Shown here in pieces: positions 1 through 7,494 of a stretch of 37,333 nucleotides of DNA. Source of the DNA: an uncultured Oscillospiraceae bacterium. Lineage in GTDB: Bacteria; Bacillota; Clostridia; Oscillospirales; Oscillospiraceae. The notes below the pieces were generated by a model that saw only the letters and a program-made list of their open reading frames with translations, was not told where the DNA came from and did no database searches. The translations under genes were made by a program, and so were the position numbers. Numbering within the stretch: position 1 is the stretch's first letter; each line of letters opens with the position of its first letter. The DNA is taken from contig CANQTO010000023.1 in assembly GCA_947626785.1 (NCBI GenBank), positions 1 to 37,333 on the forward strand. Direction: 5' to 3'.

Positions 1-400
1 TGACGGGCACGCCGGACAGGGCGTTGATGGCCTCCCGGTACATGCCGTTGCGGATATAGTTCTTGGCGGCGGTGTACTCGCTGCGCTCGGTCTGCTGCTG
101 GCGGTACTGGCCCTCTCCCCAGGCGCTGCCCCAGGGGTTCCAGCCGCCCCAGCCGTAGGCGCCGCCCGCCTGCTGATAGGCTCCGCCCCCGCCGCCGTAG
201 CCGTACTGCTGCTGTTGGGCGGTGCCGTTCTTGATCTGGTCGTAGGCCGCGTTGATGTCATTCATCTTCTGGGCGGCGGCCGCGTCTCCCGGATTCAGGT
301 CCGGGTGGTATTTTTTTGTCAGCTCTCGGTAGGCTTTCTTGATCTCTTCGTCCGAGGCGTCCGGGGAGACGCCAAGGACCTTGTACGGGTCCTGGATCAT
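1..400 (-). CDS. DnaJ (J-domain) protein, N-terminal part, runs off the left edge
   Basis: The translated start gives a typical J-domain: residues about 3-60 contain [20 protein letters not shown], followed by the HPD signature in YHPDLNPGD. This is the loop by which J-proteins stimulate the ATPase of a DnaK-type Hsp70. After it comes a Gln/Gly/Tyr/Trp-rich linker, then a helical [10 protein letters not shown] segment that resembles the start of a TPR-like repeat. It is not classical DnaJ, because a G/F linker into a Cys-rich zinc domain is not seen here, although the C-terminus lies outside the window. The ATG (398-400) follows the stop codon of the upstream DUF5685 gene directly, so the two are probably translationally coupled. 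A co-chaperone role is inferred from the domain; the client is unknown. Confidence 0.85.
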   Translation of the reverse strand, partial: MIQDPYKVLGVSPDASDEEIKKAYRELTKKYHPDLNPGDAAAAQKMNDINAAYDQIKNGTAQQQQYGYGGGGGAYQQAGGAYGWGGWNPWGSAWGEGQYRQQQTERSEYTAAKNYIRNGMYREAINALSGVPV

Positions 401-1240
401 TTAAGAGGTCCCCTCTTCACGGTGCTTATCTTCAAATTTTCTGTCAAACCGGGCCCAGAGCCCGGCGCAGAGGATATTTTGCAGCAGCGGCAGGTCCTGC
501 ACCAGCGGCAGGCGGTCAAAATAAAACAGGCACTCGCCCAAAAACAGCGTCAGCAGCTCCCGGAAGCGGTCCCGATTGTCCGGCAGGCCATAATATCGCC
601 GGAAGGGATTGTAGCGCCCCCAAAGGGCATCCGCGTCCAGGTCCAGGCAGGCGTCCATCAGATAGATAAAGCCGCCCAGGGCCCGGCCCATGGCCCGCAG
701 GGTCTCGCTCCAGCGGTCCTCCCGCCACACCAGCGCCTCGGCCATCAACTCCCCGAAGGCGGCGGCGCCGGCGTCCGGGTCCTCGATGCGGCCCTTCTCC
801 AGCTCCGTCAGGCGTTCCATGCAGCGCTCCATGGCCCCGGTCTGCCGGGGGTAGTGTTCCGCGATCTGCCTGTAAGACTCCTTCAGCAGCCGGTTAGCGG
901 CCAGAGCGGCCAGGTTGCCGTCGTCCTCCCAGTCGTCCCGGCACTTGAGGGCGCTCAGGGCGATATTCAGATCTGCGGCGTATTCAGTGGCCCCGCTGAT
1001 AAACCAGCCCCGGGGCTGACGGGGATGGAGCAGGCACCGGTCCTCCCCCTGCCGCTCCTCCGGCTCGTACAGGGAGCCCAGCAGCAGGATCAGGAAGGTC
1101 ATGTCGTAATTCAAGGTCAGGCGGCTGAGCTGACCGTGCCGTTCCTTCAGACAGCGGCAGAGGCCGCAGTAGCAGGCCCGGTAACGGAGAGCCTGTTCCT
1201 CCGTCAGCTTTTCCGGCGCGGCGGTCAGGGTCCCGAACAT
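401..1240 (-). CDS. DUF5685-family protein
   Basis: 279 aa, no signal peptide. It begins MFGTLTAAPEKLTEEQALRY and carries an early Cys cluster (RACYCGLCRCLKERHG, residues about 20-36) that could bind metal. The rest is largely helical, with the acidic stretch MDACLDLDADALWGRYNPF near residue 195 and several His/Asp residues. I recognise this as the DUF5685 family, often found in Clostridia beside J-domain genes, as here; its function is not known. It starts one base after the stop of the zinc-ribbon gene and ends directly at the ATG of the J-domain gene, so all three form one transcription unit. The helical, Asp-rich build loosely recalls prenyl-synthase-like folds, but that is only an impression. 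Confidence 0.75.
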   Translation of the reverse strand: MFGTLTAAPEKLTEEQALRYRACYCGLCRCLKERHGQLSRLTLNYDMTFLILLLGSLYEPEERQGEDRCLLHPRQPRGWFISGATEYAADLNIALSALKCRDDWEDDGNLAALAANRLLKESYRQIAEHYPRQTGAMERCMERLTELEKGRIEDPDAGAAAFGELMAEALVWREDRWSETLRAMGRALGGFIYLMDACLDLDADALWGRYNPFRRYYGLPDNRDRFRELLTLFLGECLFYFDRLPLVQDLPLLQNILCAGLWARFDRKFEDKHREEGTS

Positions 1241-1241
1241 C

Positions 1242-1643
1242 TCAGGATTTTCCTATGAAGGAGCTGCCGCACTTGCGGCAGACGATCTTGATCTTGCCCT
1301 GGCCCCGGGGCACCCGGAGCGTGGTGTGGCAGGAGGGGCAGGTGAAAAACTTGTAGTCCTTCCGCTGGACCCAGCGCTCTTTGCGCACCTTCAGGGCGGC
1401 GGAGACCTTGAAGCGCAGGCGCATGTACTTTCCGTTCTCCTCCCGGCGGCGGTACACGTTGCGGGAGAACATGCGGAAATAGATGTAGATCAGCAGCAGG
1501 ACCGCCAGCGGATACAGGAATCTGCCTACCCCGTCGAAGATCGCCCCGACCAGCAGCAGGACCGCGTCTGTTATGAGCAGGAATAAATTGAACTGGTCAT
1601 TGCCGTTCCTACCGGCCATGAACCGCGCAAGGCGCTCTCTCAT
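1242..1643 (-). CDS. Small membrane protein with C-terminal zinc ribbon
   Basis: 133 aa. A short basic N-terminus (MRERLARFMAGRNGNDQ) precedes two hydrophobic stretches (residues about 18-36 and 39-58) that look like a membrane hairpin. A basic linker follows, and the protein ends in a zinc-ribbon module with CPSC and CRKC pairs separated by 17 residues. It is the first gene of the operon with the DUF5685 and J-domain genes. The ATG has the upstream Shine-Dalgarno-like sequence AAGGGTGAGGG. The function is unknown; the layout suggests a membrane-anchored partner for the downstream J-protein, which is inference from position only. Confidence 0.75.
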   Translation of the reverse strand: MRERLARFMAGRNGNDQFNLFLLITDAVLLLVGAIFDGVGRFLYPLAVLLLIYIYFRMFSRNVYRRREENGKYMRLRFKVSAALKVRKERWVQRKDYKFFTCPSCHTTLRVPRGQGKIKIVCRKCGSSFIGKS

Positions 1644-1681
1644 ACCCTCACCCTTGGTTCACCTTAAGATTTCTTAAGAAA

Positions 1682-1712
1682 ATTATAACACAAGTTGAGG
1701 CCAATTTGTCAC
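1682..1712 (-). promoter_or_regulatory. Probable extended -10 promoter of the zinc-ribbon/DUF5685/DnaJ operon
   Basis: Read on the minus strand there is TGTTATAAT, a perfect -10 with the TG extension, at 1682-1690. GTGACA lies 19 bases upstream at 1707-1712. Two CTTAAG palindromes separated by ATTT (1663-1678) lie just after the expected start site and could be an operator. Confidence 0.55.
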
Positions 1713-1763
1713 AAAACTGTGAACACCTGTCTTTTTATTGGGCCGTTAATCAAAATCTCTCAA

Positions 1764-2837
1764 TTATTTCCAATTTCTTTTTCCATGCTTCTCCAGAGAC
1801 AGACGCACGATCTCCTCGCACAGCTGGGCGTAGCTCATACCCTCCACGGCGGCGGCCTTGGGGATGAGGCTGTTGGGGGTCATGCCCGGCAGGGTGTTGA
1901 CCTCCAGGCACCAGGCCCGGCCCTCCCCGTCCAGGATGAAGTCCGCCCGGGAGTACACCGCCAGGCCCAGGGCCCGGTGCAGCTTGAGGGCGCTGTCCAT
2001 GAGCAGCTGCCGCTCCGCCTCCGTGACGGGCGCGGGGCAGATCTCACGGGCCCCCTCGCTGCCGCTCTGGTACTTGGCCACGTAGTCAAAGCACATGCCC
2101 TCCGGGGGCACGATCTCGATGGGATTCAGGGCCCGGTCCCCCAGGATGGGGACGGTCAGCTCCCGGCCCCGGATCTTCTTCTCGATGATGACCCGGTCCC
2201 CGTAGCGCAGGACCTCCTCCAGGGCTCCCGCCAGCTCCTCCCGGGTCTCCGGCAGGGCCACGCCCAGAGAGGAGCCGCCGCCCACGGCCTTCAGCGCGCA
2301 GGGCACGGGCAGGCTCTCCGCCAGCACCGGAATCTTGGCCTGGGTGTAAGAAAGCTCCCGCCACTCCGGCGTGAGGATGCCGGCGTGCTCCATGATCTTC
2401 TTGGCAACGGCCTTGTCCATAGCGATAGCGCTGCCCAGCATATCCGAGCCGGTGTAGGGCACGCCCAGCAGGTCCAGAGCGGCCTGGATCTTGCCGTCCT
2501 CCCCGTCGGCCCCGTGGAGGCCCAGGAAGACGCAGTCGGCCAGGGCGCAGATCTCCAGCACGCCCTTCCCAAGGCGGCTGGGGCCCTGATCCTTTCGGTA
2601 GGCCCGGACGGCGGCCAGATCCGGCTCCGTCTTTTCGATGGCCGCGCTGCCGCAGAGGCCGTCCGGGGCCTGAAAGGCCGCCTCCAGAGGGCCGGAGAAA
2701 TTTTCCAGGCCCAGGAACATATCCACAAAGACGGCCTCATGCCCCAGGCTCCGCAGGGCCCGGCAGGCGGAAGTGGCCGTCACCAGGGAGACGTGGCGCT
2801 CCGCGCTCACCCCGCCCCCTAAAACGACAATTTTCAT
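1764..2837 (-). CDS. ddl: D-alanine--D-alanine ligase
   Basis: About 357 aa from the ATG at 2835-2837, which has AAAGGAAACAGGG just upstream; the in-frame ATG at 2891 lacks such a site. It is an ATP-grasp enzyme that joins two D-alanines for peptidoglycan. Visible signatures are the N-terminal VVLGGGVSAERHVSL (GGxSxEh), HGADGEDGKIQ, PYTGSDMLGSAIAMDK, the phosphate-grip stretch AVGGGSSLGV, EKKIRGRELTVPILG, and the C-terminal CLEVNTLPGMTPNSLIP metal/substrate motif. The omega-loop region reads FDYVAKYQSG; the KY pair is typical of D-Ala specificity rather than D-Lac or D-Ser, but is not proof. It is cytoplasmic, monocistronic in appearance, and lies downstream of the luxS terminator. Confidence 0.95.
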   Translation of the reverse strand: MKIVVLGGGVSAERHVSLVTATSACRALRSLGHEAVFVDMFLGLENFSGPLEAAFQAPDGLCGSAAIEKTEPDLAAVRAYRKDQGPSRLGKGVLEICALADCVFLGLHGADGEDGKIQAALDLLGVPYTGSDMLGSAIAMDKAVAKKIMEHAGILTPEWRELSYTQAKIPVLAESLPVPCALKAVGGGSSLGVALPETREELAGALEEVLRYGDRVIIEKKIRGRELTVPILGDRALNPIEIVPPEGMCFDYVAKYQSGSEGAREICPAPVTEAERQLLMDSALKLHRALGLAVYSRADFILDGEGRAWCLEVNTLPGMTPNSLIPKAAAVEGMSYAQLCEEIVRLSLEKHGKRNWK

Positions 2838-2854
2838 CCCTGTTTCCTTTCCCC

Positions 2855-2872
2855 GCCGGGCTTTGGCCCGGC
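2855..2872 (-). other. Hairpin in the ddl 5' leader
   Basis: A 7-bp perfect GC stem (GCCGGGC / GCCCGGC, loop of 4) sits between the probable promoter and the Shine-Dalgarno site of ddl. It could affect translation or RNA stability; no known riboswitch is recognised. Confidence 0.4.
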
Positions 2873-2881
2873 ATATTTTAT

Positions 2882-2910
2882 AAGATACCACTTCCGCCCC
2901 GGAAGCACAA
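2882..2910 (-). promoter_or_regulatory. Possible promoter of ddl
   Basis: On the minus strand TTGTGC (2905-2910) and TATCTT (2882-2887) are separated by 17 bases, with a TGG extension before the -10. Both boxes are imperfect. Confidence 0.4.
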
Positions 2911-2927
2911 GGGAAAAATGGCAGACG

Positions 2928-2970
2928 ATAAAAAAGAGACCGCGAAAAACTGTAGCAGTTCTTCGCAGTC
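2928..2970 (-). terminator. Rho-independent terminator of luxS
   Basis: On the minus strand a 15-bp stem with two imperfect pairs (2956-2970 with 2938-2952) and a 3-nt loop is followed by TCTTTTTTATC. It starts 14 bases after the luxS stop codon. Confidence 0.85.
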
Positions 2971-2984
2971 TTAGTGATAACAGT

Positions 2985-3446
2985 TCAGGCCGTATAGTCC
3001 ATTTTTCCGGCGGTCCAGCCGTCCAGGACCCGGAGCATATCCTCCGCCACGGCCTTTGCCCCGGGCAGATCGTGCTCCCGGTAATTGCCGCACTCCCAGC
3101 GCTGACTGCCGGGGATGACCCCCTCAAAGTCCCGGACAAAGCGGAAGCTCTCCCGGACCAGCTCCAGCGCCTGCTCCCGGCTCACCACGTCCCGCAGCAG
3201 CAGATAGAAGCCGGTCCGGCAGCCCATGGGCCCCACATAGATCACCTCACCGCCTAAAGCGCTGTTTCTGGCATAGGTGGCGAACAGGTGCTCGAAGGTA
3301 TGCAGCGCGCCGTTGGAGAGATAATCGCCCTGGTTGGGCTTTTTCATGCGGATATCGTAGGTGACCACGTCCCCGTCGATGCGGGAGACGTACATCCCCT
3401 TTTCCAGTTTGTCGTGATCGACGGTAAAGCTGGCGATGGTTTTCAT
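2985..3446 (-). CDS. luxS: S-ribosylhomocysteine lyase (AI-2 synthesis)
   Basis: 153 aa, the usual LuxS length. The enzyme cleaves S-ribosylhomocysteine to homocysteine and the AI-2 precursor DPD in the activated methyl cycle. The metal ligands are seen as His49 and His53 in ALHTFEHLFA (the family's HTxEH) and the Cys in WECGNYREHDL. The catalytic Cys is in GPMGCRTGFYL. The ATG is preceded by AGGAGGAGCAACT. It appears monocistronic, with its own promoter and a strong terminator. No mtn/pfs gene is adjacent in this window. Confidence 0.97.
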   Translation of the reverse strand: MKTIASFTVDHDKLEKGMYVSRIDGDVVTYDIRMKKPNQGDYLSNGALHTFEHLFATYARNSALGGEVIYVGPMGCRTGFYLLLRDVVSREQALELVRESFRFVRDFEGVIPGSQRWECGNYREHDLPGAKAVAEDMLRVLDGWTAGKMDYTA

Positions 3447-3475
3447 AGTTGCTCCTCCTGAATCTTTTTGACTAT

Positions 3476-3504
3476 ATTTAACTCCCCCGGCGCTGTTCTG
3501 TCAA
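3476..3504 (-). promoter_or_regulatory. Promoter of luxS
   Basis: On the minus strand a perfect TTGACA (3499-3504) is followed, after 17 bases, by TTAAAT (3476-3481), about 30 bases before the luxS ATG. A perfect 16-bp inverted repeat begins 15 bases upstream of the -35. Confidence 0.7.
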
Positions 3505-3519
3505 GGGGGAGCGCAGGAC

Positions 3520-3556
3520 GTCAAATGACCCGGACGTTCTGTCCGGGTCATTTGAC
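3520..3556. repeat. Perfect 16-bp inverted repeat upstream of luxS
   Basis: Arms GTCAAATGACCCGGAC (3520-3535) and its exact complement (3541-3556) flank a 5-nt loop. It has no T-tract on either strand, so it is not a standard terminator. It lies between the surface-protein gene and the luxS promoter and could be an operator, an RNA 3' end structure, or both. Confidence 0.8.
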
Positions 3557-3559
3557 ACC

Positions 3560-3684
3560 GCCGGTTTACTCGCCTTTCGGCTTGCGCGCCGGCATAATTC
3601 TATTGGTTTCCCGCCCGCTTGTGACCCGTGGGAGTTCAGCTCTCACAGGCCGCGGTTTACTCGCCTTTCGGTTCGCGCCCCGCG
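3560..3684. repeat. Two copies of a hairpin element with a conserved 24-nt loop
   Basis: Copy A spans 3560-3593 and copy B 3651-3684. They share the core TTTACTCGCCTTTCGG and have loops of the same length. Their closing arms differ (GCCGG/CCGGC in A, CGCGG/CCGCG in B) yet remain complementary. This looks like a REP-like dispersed element or a structured RNA; I do not recognise the family. Confidence 0.6.
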
Positions 3685-3702
3685 AAACGGGCCTTTCGGA
3701 GC

Positions 3703-3737
3703 CCCCATGAAAGCCCAGCGAAGCGGGTTTCATGGGG
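3703..3737. repeat. 10-bp inverted repeat after the surface-protein gene
   Basis: Arms CCCCATGAAA (3703-3712) and TTTCATGGGG (3728-3737), with an inner CCC/GGG pairing. It lies 47 bases beyond the stop codon of the surface-protein gene and has no T-tract. It may protect the 3' end of that transcript. Together with the two elements before it, it fills the gene-free stretch 3447-3783. Confidence 0.65.
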
Positions 3738-3783
3738 TAGTGGAGAAACATTGCCGCTTATTGGCTATGCGGGATGTTCCGCC

Positions 3784-6700
3784 TCATTCACCCTGCTGTT
3801 TTTTCTTCTTGGGGATCAGGGCCACGACCGCCGCGCCGGAGAGGACCAGGACCACGGCCCACACTACGGCGTTGTTCTCGTCGCCGGTGGCGACGCCGGT
3901 GCCGCCGCTGGAGGTGCCGGTCACCTTGAAGTTGGCATAGGCGACCGCATGGTCAGCGACCGTAGTGGTCACGCCCAGGGTCCAATCCTGAGAGGCACGC
4001 TTGTTCAGGAAGGCGGCCTTCAGGGTGATGGTGTTGCCCTTGATCGTGTAGCCGTCGGCATCGTCCGCGGAGATGGACTTGGTGCCCAGGGTGGGGGCAT
4101 AGTTCGGATCGATTGGAGCGGAGCAGTCAAAGATCAGATCCGCGTCGCTGCCCTTCCGGTGGGTGTCCTCATTGTTCCGGGGCCAGAGGGCGGGGCGGAT
4201 GTTGATGGTGGCAGGCACATTTCCGTCCTCCGTCACGATGGTGAAGGTCTGGACGCCGTGGCCGTTCCCGGTCTCCGTATCTACCAGCCGCCGCAGATAG
4301 TCGCCCTTGATGGTGACGGTGCGGCCGTTCTCGCTGATGCTGTAGTCAGAGCTGGTGATGCCGACGCTTGTCGTTCCGGGGGCAGGCCCGGTCACGCTGG
4401 TAGCCTTGTTGGCCGCGGAGTAGACCGTCACGGTCACATCGCCGCCGTTATAGGCCCAGTTCTGGCTGCTGGGGCTGGCAGAGGGCTTCTCGCGTACCGT
4501 GACCCGCACGTAGATGTGGTGTCCGTCGGCATACCACAGGCCCAGGTAATAGGAGCCCGCCGTCGTGGCCTTTTTCGCCAGCGCCGCGTCGTTCACCGTG
4601 AGAGTCGTACCGTCCAGGGTATAATCCGTACCCGCGGCAAGTAATGTATCCTCGTTTCTCTCGTGATCGGAGCCAGCGGCAAAGCTGACAGCCTGGGGCT
4701 TATCTGCGTCAGTACCGCCAACACTGAACGTAACATTGTCGCCGCTGTCCATGACATACTTGACATCGGTATAGGTAAACCTGGGGAAGACGAAGACTCT
4801 TTCAGAGATCTCACCGTTGGTCAGAGTCTCACCGAAATCAAACACCATCTGATAATAGCCGGGTGCCAGCTTCTGGAGATTGGCGCCGCCCTTGTTCAGC
4901 TCCACGGTCCCGCCGGATTTTCCCTCGCCGTTGTTCTTTGAATAGGTATAGTCGGTACCCTCGACCAAATCTACGCTCACGCTGCTGCCAACGCGCTTGG
5001 CAACGATCTTTTGAAGGACACCAGTGCTGGATTCGGTCACATTCGTGATCTTCAGCTCAAACTTCGGCTCTTTGACATCCTTCAGCTCTTCCGCGGTGCC
5101 CTTATAGTAGACAGAATAGCTCTTATCATTACTCTGTTCGCCGTCCACAAAGCCCACGCTGCCGCTCATGGAGAGCAACATGATGCCGTTGTTCTCATTC
5201 AGGGTGTAGCCCTCGGCGATGAAGGCCTCGTCGATCTGAGCAAAGGTACCGCCGGTGACCTTCGTGCCGGAGACCAGATGGACCTCAGGCTCGCTGGCCG
5301 CGGAGATGCCATAGAAGGAAGCGCCGCCAAATACCAGGCCCTGGAAGGTGCCGGAGTTGATGTTGATCTCCACGTCGCCCTCAACGGACACGATGCCCAC
5401 TGTCACGCCGTCGGAACCCTGGACGTTCAGGGCGCCGCCGGTCATGGTCATAGACTTTACATCAGCAGTGCCTGTGAGGCTGATAGAGCCGCCCTCGATG
5501 GTGACGGACCCCACCTTGGCATCGCCCGTCAGGCTGACGGAACCGCCCTCGATGACCAGTTCCTTCACCTCGCTTGCGTCCACCACGGCCTCACCGGAGG
5601 ACACGGTCAGCTTCTCAACGCTGGCGCCGGGCATCAGGCTCACGCTACCGCTGGAGTTCACTTCCTGAGCCGTCACGCCGGTCAGATTCAGCTTGCCGGT
5701 GTTGTTGATCTTGGCCTCGACAGCGCCGCCGTTCAGGCTCAGCTCTGCCACGTTGGTCACCAGGATGCCGGTCCCCGTGAGCTTCTTTCCGGCCAGGTCC
5801 AGGGTCAGATCCTTCTCGACATCCAGATTCTTCTTCAGCTCGATATCGTTTGTGAACAGCACGGGAGCGTCGCTGCCGTTCGCAGCCCATCTGCTCAGTC
5901 TCTCTTCACCGTCGGCAAAGGCCGCGAACTGGCCCAGGCCGAGTCCGCCCTGAGGGAGCATCAGATCGTCGGTATAGCTGTCATTCTCCTCGCCTTCGGA
6001 CTCATCCTCCTCGTCAGACCCGATCGGGATGCCGGGGGCAGACTCGGGAGTGGTGGTGGGCTCAGCCGTAGGCTCGGTTGAGGGCTCGCTGGGTTCCACA
6101 GAGGGCTCAGCCGGGGTCTCAGGGCTGGGAGTAGGCTCAGCCGGGGTATCGTCCGCAGGCTCGTCCGTGGGCTCGTCGCTGGGAGTAGGCGCAGGCGTGG
6201 GCTCAGCTTCTTCGATCTCGCTGACTTTCCAGCCGTCCTCGGTCTTCTCGACGGTATATTCCTCGTCGTTCACGAAAGCGGACGGGTCGCTCATAAAGAC
6301 GCCGCACATGACCACCAGGTCGCCATCCTCATTTTCCTTGACCAACATGGAGCCGCCCGCGAGAGTGCCCCGGATGTCCAGCTCGTTCAGACCCAGCCAG
6401 CCGGCGTTAGAGACGATGCCGCTGGCATAGCCGGACACCTTCTCGTCTTTATCGGTTTCGCTGCCGATCTCGATCTGGCCGTTGATGATATTGACAAACT
6501 CGACGTCCTCCGCCACATAGACGGCACAGTTCTGGACGGCGCCAGCCGGCACGAACGTCAGGGTGTTCCCGTCCAGATCGATGGTCACGCTCTTGCCGAT
6601 CACCAGAGGAGCGGTCAGGTCCTCGATATCAGCGGTGACGGTGATGGTGCCCTTGAAGGCAATTTCCGTCAGCGCCTGACGCAGCTCAGCGGCTGTGGCG

Positions 6701-6960
6701 ACGCTGATGGCCGTCTTGCTGTCTTCAGGCTCTTCCGTCTCCTTGACCTCCTCGGTGGGGAGGGGGCTGGGAGAGGTCTCCGCCTCCTTCTCCGGCTCCG
6801 GAGAAGTGGGCACGGTCGTGATCGGCCCATGGCTCTCACTGAAGATCGTTGGCCCGGACTCACCGATCATAGCATTATCCAATGCGTAAGCGGCGGGTAC
6901 GAAGCTTACGCACAGGGCCATGACCAGGAGCACGGACAGGAATTTGGCACTTCTTTTCAT
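3784..6960 (-). CDS. Large secreted, C-terminally anchored surface protein
   Basis: About 1058 aa from the ATG at 6958-6960, preceded by AAGGAGAAACGCT; an ATG seven codons earlier is less likely. Residues 1 to about 27 (MKRSAKFLSVLLVMALCVSF...AYA) form a signal peptide. Next come a beta-solenoid-like region (SVTIDLDGNTLTF), a long Pro/Glu/Thr/Ser linker (residues about 250-330, repeats of EPSEPSTEPTAEPTT type), a second solenoid-like region with short Gly-rich turns (SLTGDAKVGSVTIEGG), several Ig-like or bacterial-surface domains, and a C-terminal hydrophobic helix ending IPKKKKQQGE. The VATGDENNA before the helix resembles a sortase signal whose Pro is missing. I infer a cell-wall or membrane-anchored surface or adhesion protein; no catalytic motif is seen. 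Confidence 0.8.
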   Translation of the reverse strand: MKRSAKFLSVLLVMALCVSFVPAAYALDNAMIGESGPTIFSESHGPITTVPTSPEPEKEAETSPSPLPTEEVKETEEPEDSKTAISVATAAELRQALTEIAFKGTITVTADIEDLTAPLVIGKSVTIDLDGNTLTFVPAGAVQNCAVYVAEDVEFVNIINGQIEIGSETDKDEKVSGYASGIVSNAGWLGLNELDIRGTLAGGSMLVKENEDGDLVVMCGVFMSDPSAFVNDEEYTVEKTEDGWKVSEIEEAEPTPAPTPSDEPTDEPADDTPAEPTPSPETPAEPSVEPSEPSTEPTAEPTTTPESAPGIPIGSDEEDESEGEENDSYTDDLMLPQGGLGLGQFAAFADGEERLSRWAANGSDAPVLFTNDIELKKNLDVEKDLTLDLAGKKLTGTGILVTNVAELSLNGGAVEAKINNTGKLNLTGVTAQEVNSSGSVSLMPGASVEKLTVSSGEAVVDASEVKELVIEGGSVSLTGDAKVGSVTIEGGSISLTGTADVKSMTMTGGALNVQGSDGVTVGIVSVEGDVEININSGTFQGLVFGGASFYGISAASEPEVHLVSGTKVTGGTFAQIDEAFIAEGYTLNENNGIMLLSMSGSVGFVDGEQSNDKSYSVYYKGTAEELKDVKEPKFELKITNVTESSTGVLQKIVAKRVGSSVSVDLVEGTDYTYSKNNGEGKSGGTVELNKGGANLQKLAPGYYQMVFDFGETLTNGEISERVFVFPRFTYTDVKYVMDSGDNVTFSVGGTDADKPQAVSFAAGSDHERNEDTLLAAGTDYTLDGTTLTVNDAALAKKATTAGSYYLGLWYADGHHIYVRVTVREKPSASPSSQNWAYNGGDVTVTVYSAANKATSVTGPAPGTTSVGITSSDYSISENGRTVTIKGDYLRRLVDTETGNGHGVQTFTIVTEDGNVPATINIRPALWPRNNEDTHRKGSDADLIFDCSAPIDPNYAPTLGTKSISADDADGYTIKGNTITLKAAFLNKRASQDWTLGVTTTVADHAVAYANFKVTGTSSGGTGVATGDENNAVVWAVVLVLSGAAVVALIPKKKKQQGE

Positions 6961-7023
6961 AGCGTTTCTCCTTCTTTCCATTGGTCCTTCTTATTTGAAA
7001 ATTGCTTTTCACAAGTGACCCGT

Positions 7024-7046
7024 TCCCTCTGCGGCCGGCAGAGGGA
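7024..7046 (-). other. Hairpin in the 5' leader of the surface-protein gene
   Basis: A 9-bp perfect stem (TCCCTCTGC / GCAGAGGGA) with a 5-nt loop lies between the probable promoter and the start codon, within a G+C-rich leader of about 125 nt. No known riboswitch class is recognised. The remainder of 6961-7494 holds only this leader, the promoter, an A+T-rich stretch around 7130-7210 and the terminator of the next operon. Confidence 0.5.
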
Positions 7047-7091
7047 GCGCCGGCAGCGCGCGGCGCGGGCCGGCAATTCCGGCTTGAGGAT

Positions 7092-7120
7092 AATGTACCA
7101 CAAAATAATTACAAATGCAA
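7092..7120 (-). promoter_or_regulatory. Probable promoter of the surface-protein gene
   Basis: On the minus strand TTGCAT (7115-7120), 17 bases, then TACATT (7092-7097) with a TGG extension before the -10. The surrounding DNA is markedly A+T rich. Confidence 0.55.
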
Positions 7121-7433
7121 GACATAATAAAACAAAATGAGAAAATTTTTTAAATTTCTTCAGGACGTCTTGTAACCATTATCCGACTCGACTGTAATTT
7201 TTTGTTTCTTTCTCCCTTTCCGGCCTGCTTATTAGACAACAGAGCAGCCCATTTTGTTCCCACAGGAACAGAAAAAACAGCTCCGAACGGAAAAAAACGT
7301 TCCCGGCTTTACAGCTTTATCATACTCTTGCCTCTGTTACAGTGTCAAGGCCGCCCCGCCTTAAATTTCGCTTAAGAAATAGCCGGGCCTCCTCCCCTCC
7401 CCTGTCAGGCCAATCTTGAGTTTCCCTTTACAA

Positions 7434-7473
7434 ACAAAAAAGCGGGGAATTCTCTCTCGAGAATTCCCCGGCT
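7434..7473 (-). terminator. Terminator of the bai-like operon
   Basis: On the minus strand a long stem CCGGGGAATTCTC...GAGAATTCCCCG is followed by CTTTTTTGTTTG, about 25 bases after the CoA transferase stop codon. Confidence 0.9.
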
Positions 7474-7494
7474 GGGTCAGATTATTCGCTTTTT

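Noticed and set aside
1764-2837. A vancomycin-resistance type D-Ala-D-Lac or D-Ser ligase
   Set aside because: The omega loop has the KY pair typical of D-Ala-D-Ala ligases, and no van regulatory or accessory genes are adjacent.
3447-3783. A SAM or other riboswitch upstream of luxS
   Set aside because: The luxS leader after the predicted promoter is only about 25 nt; the hairpins lie upstream of the promoter and do not show the known riboswitch cores.
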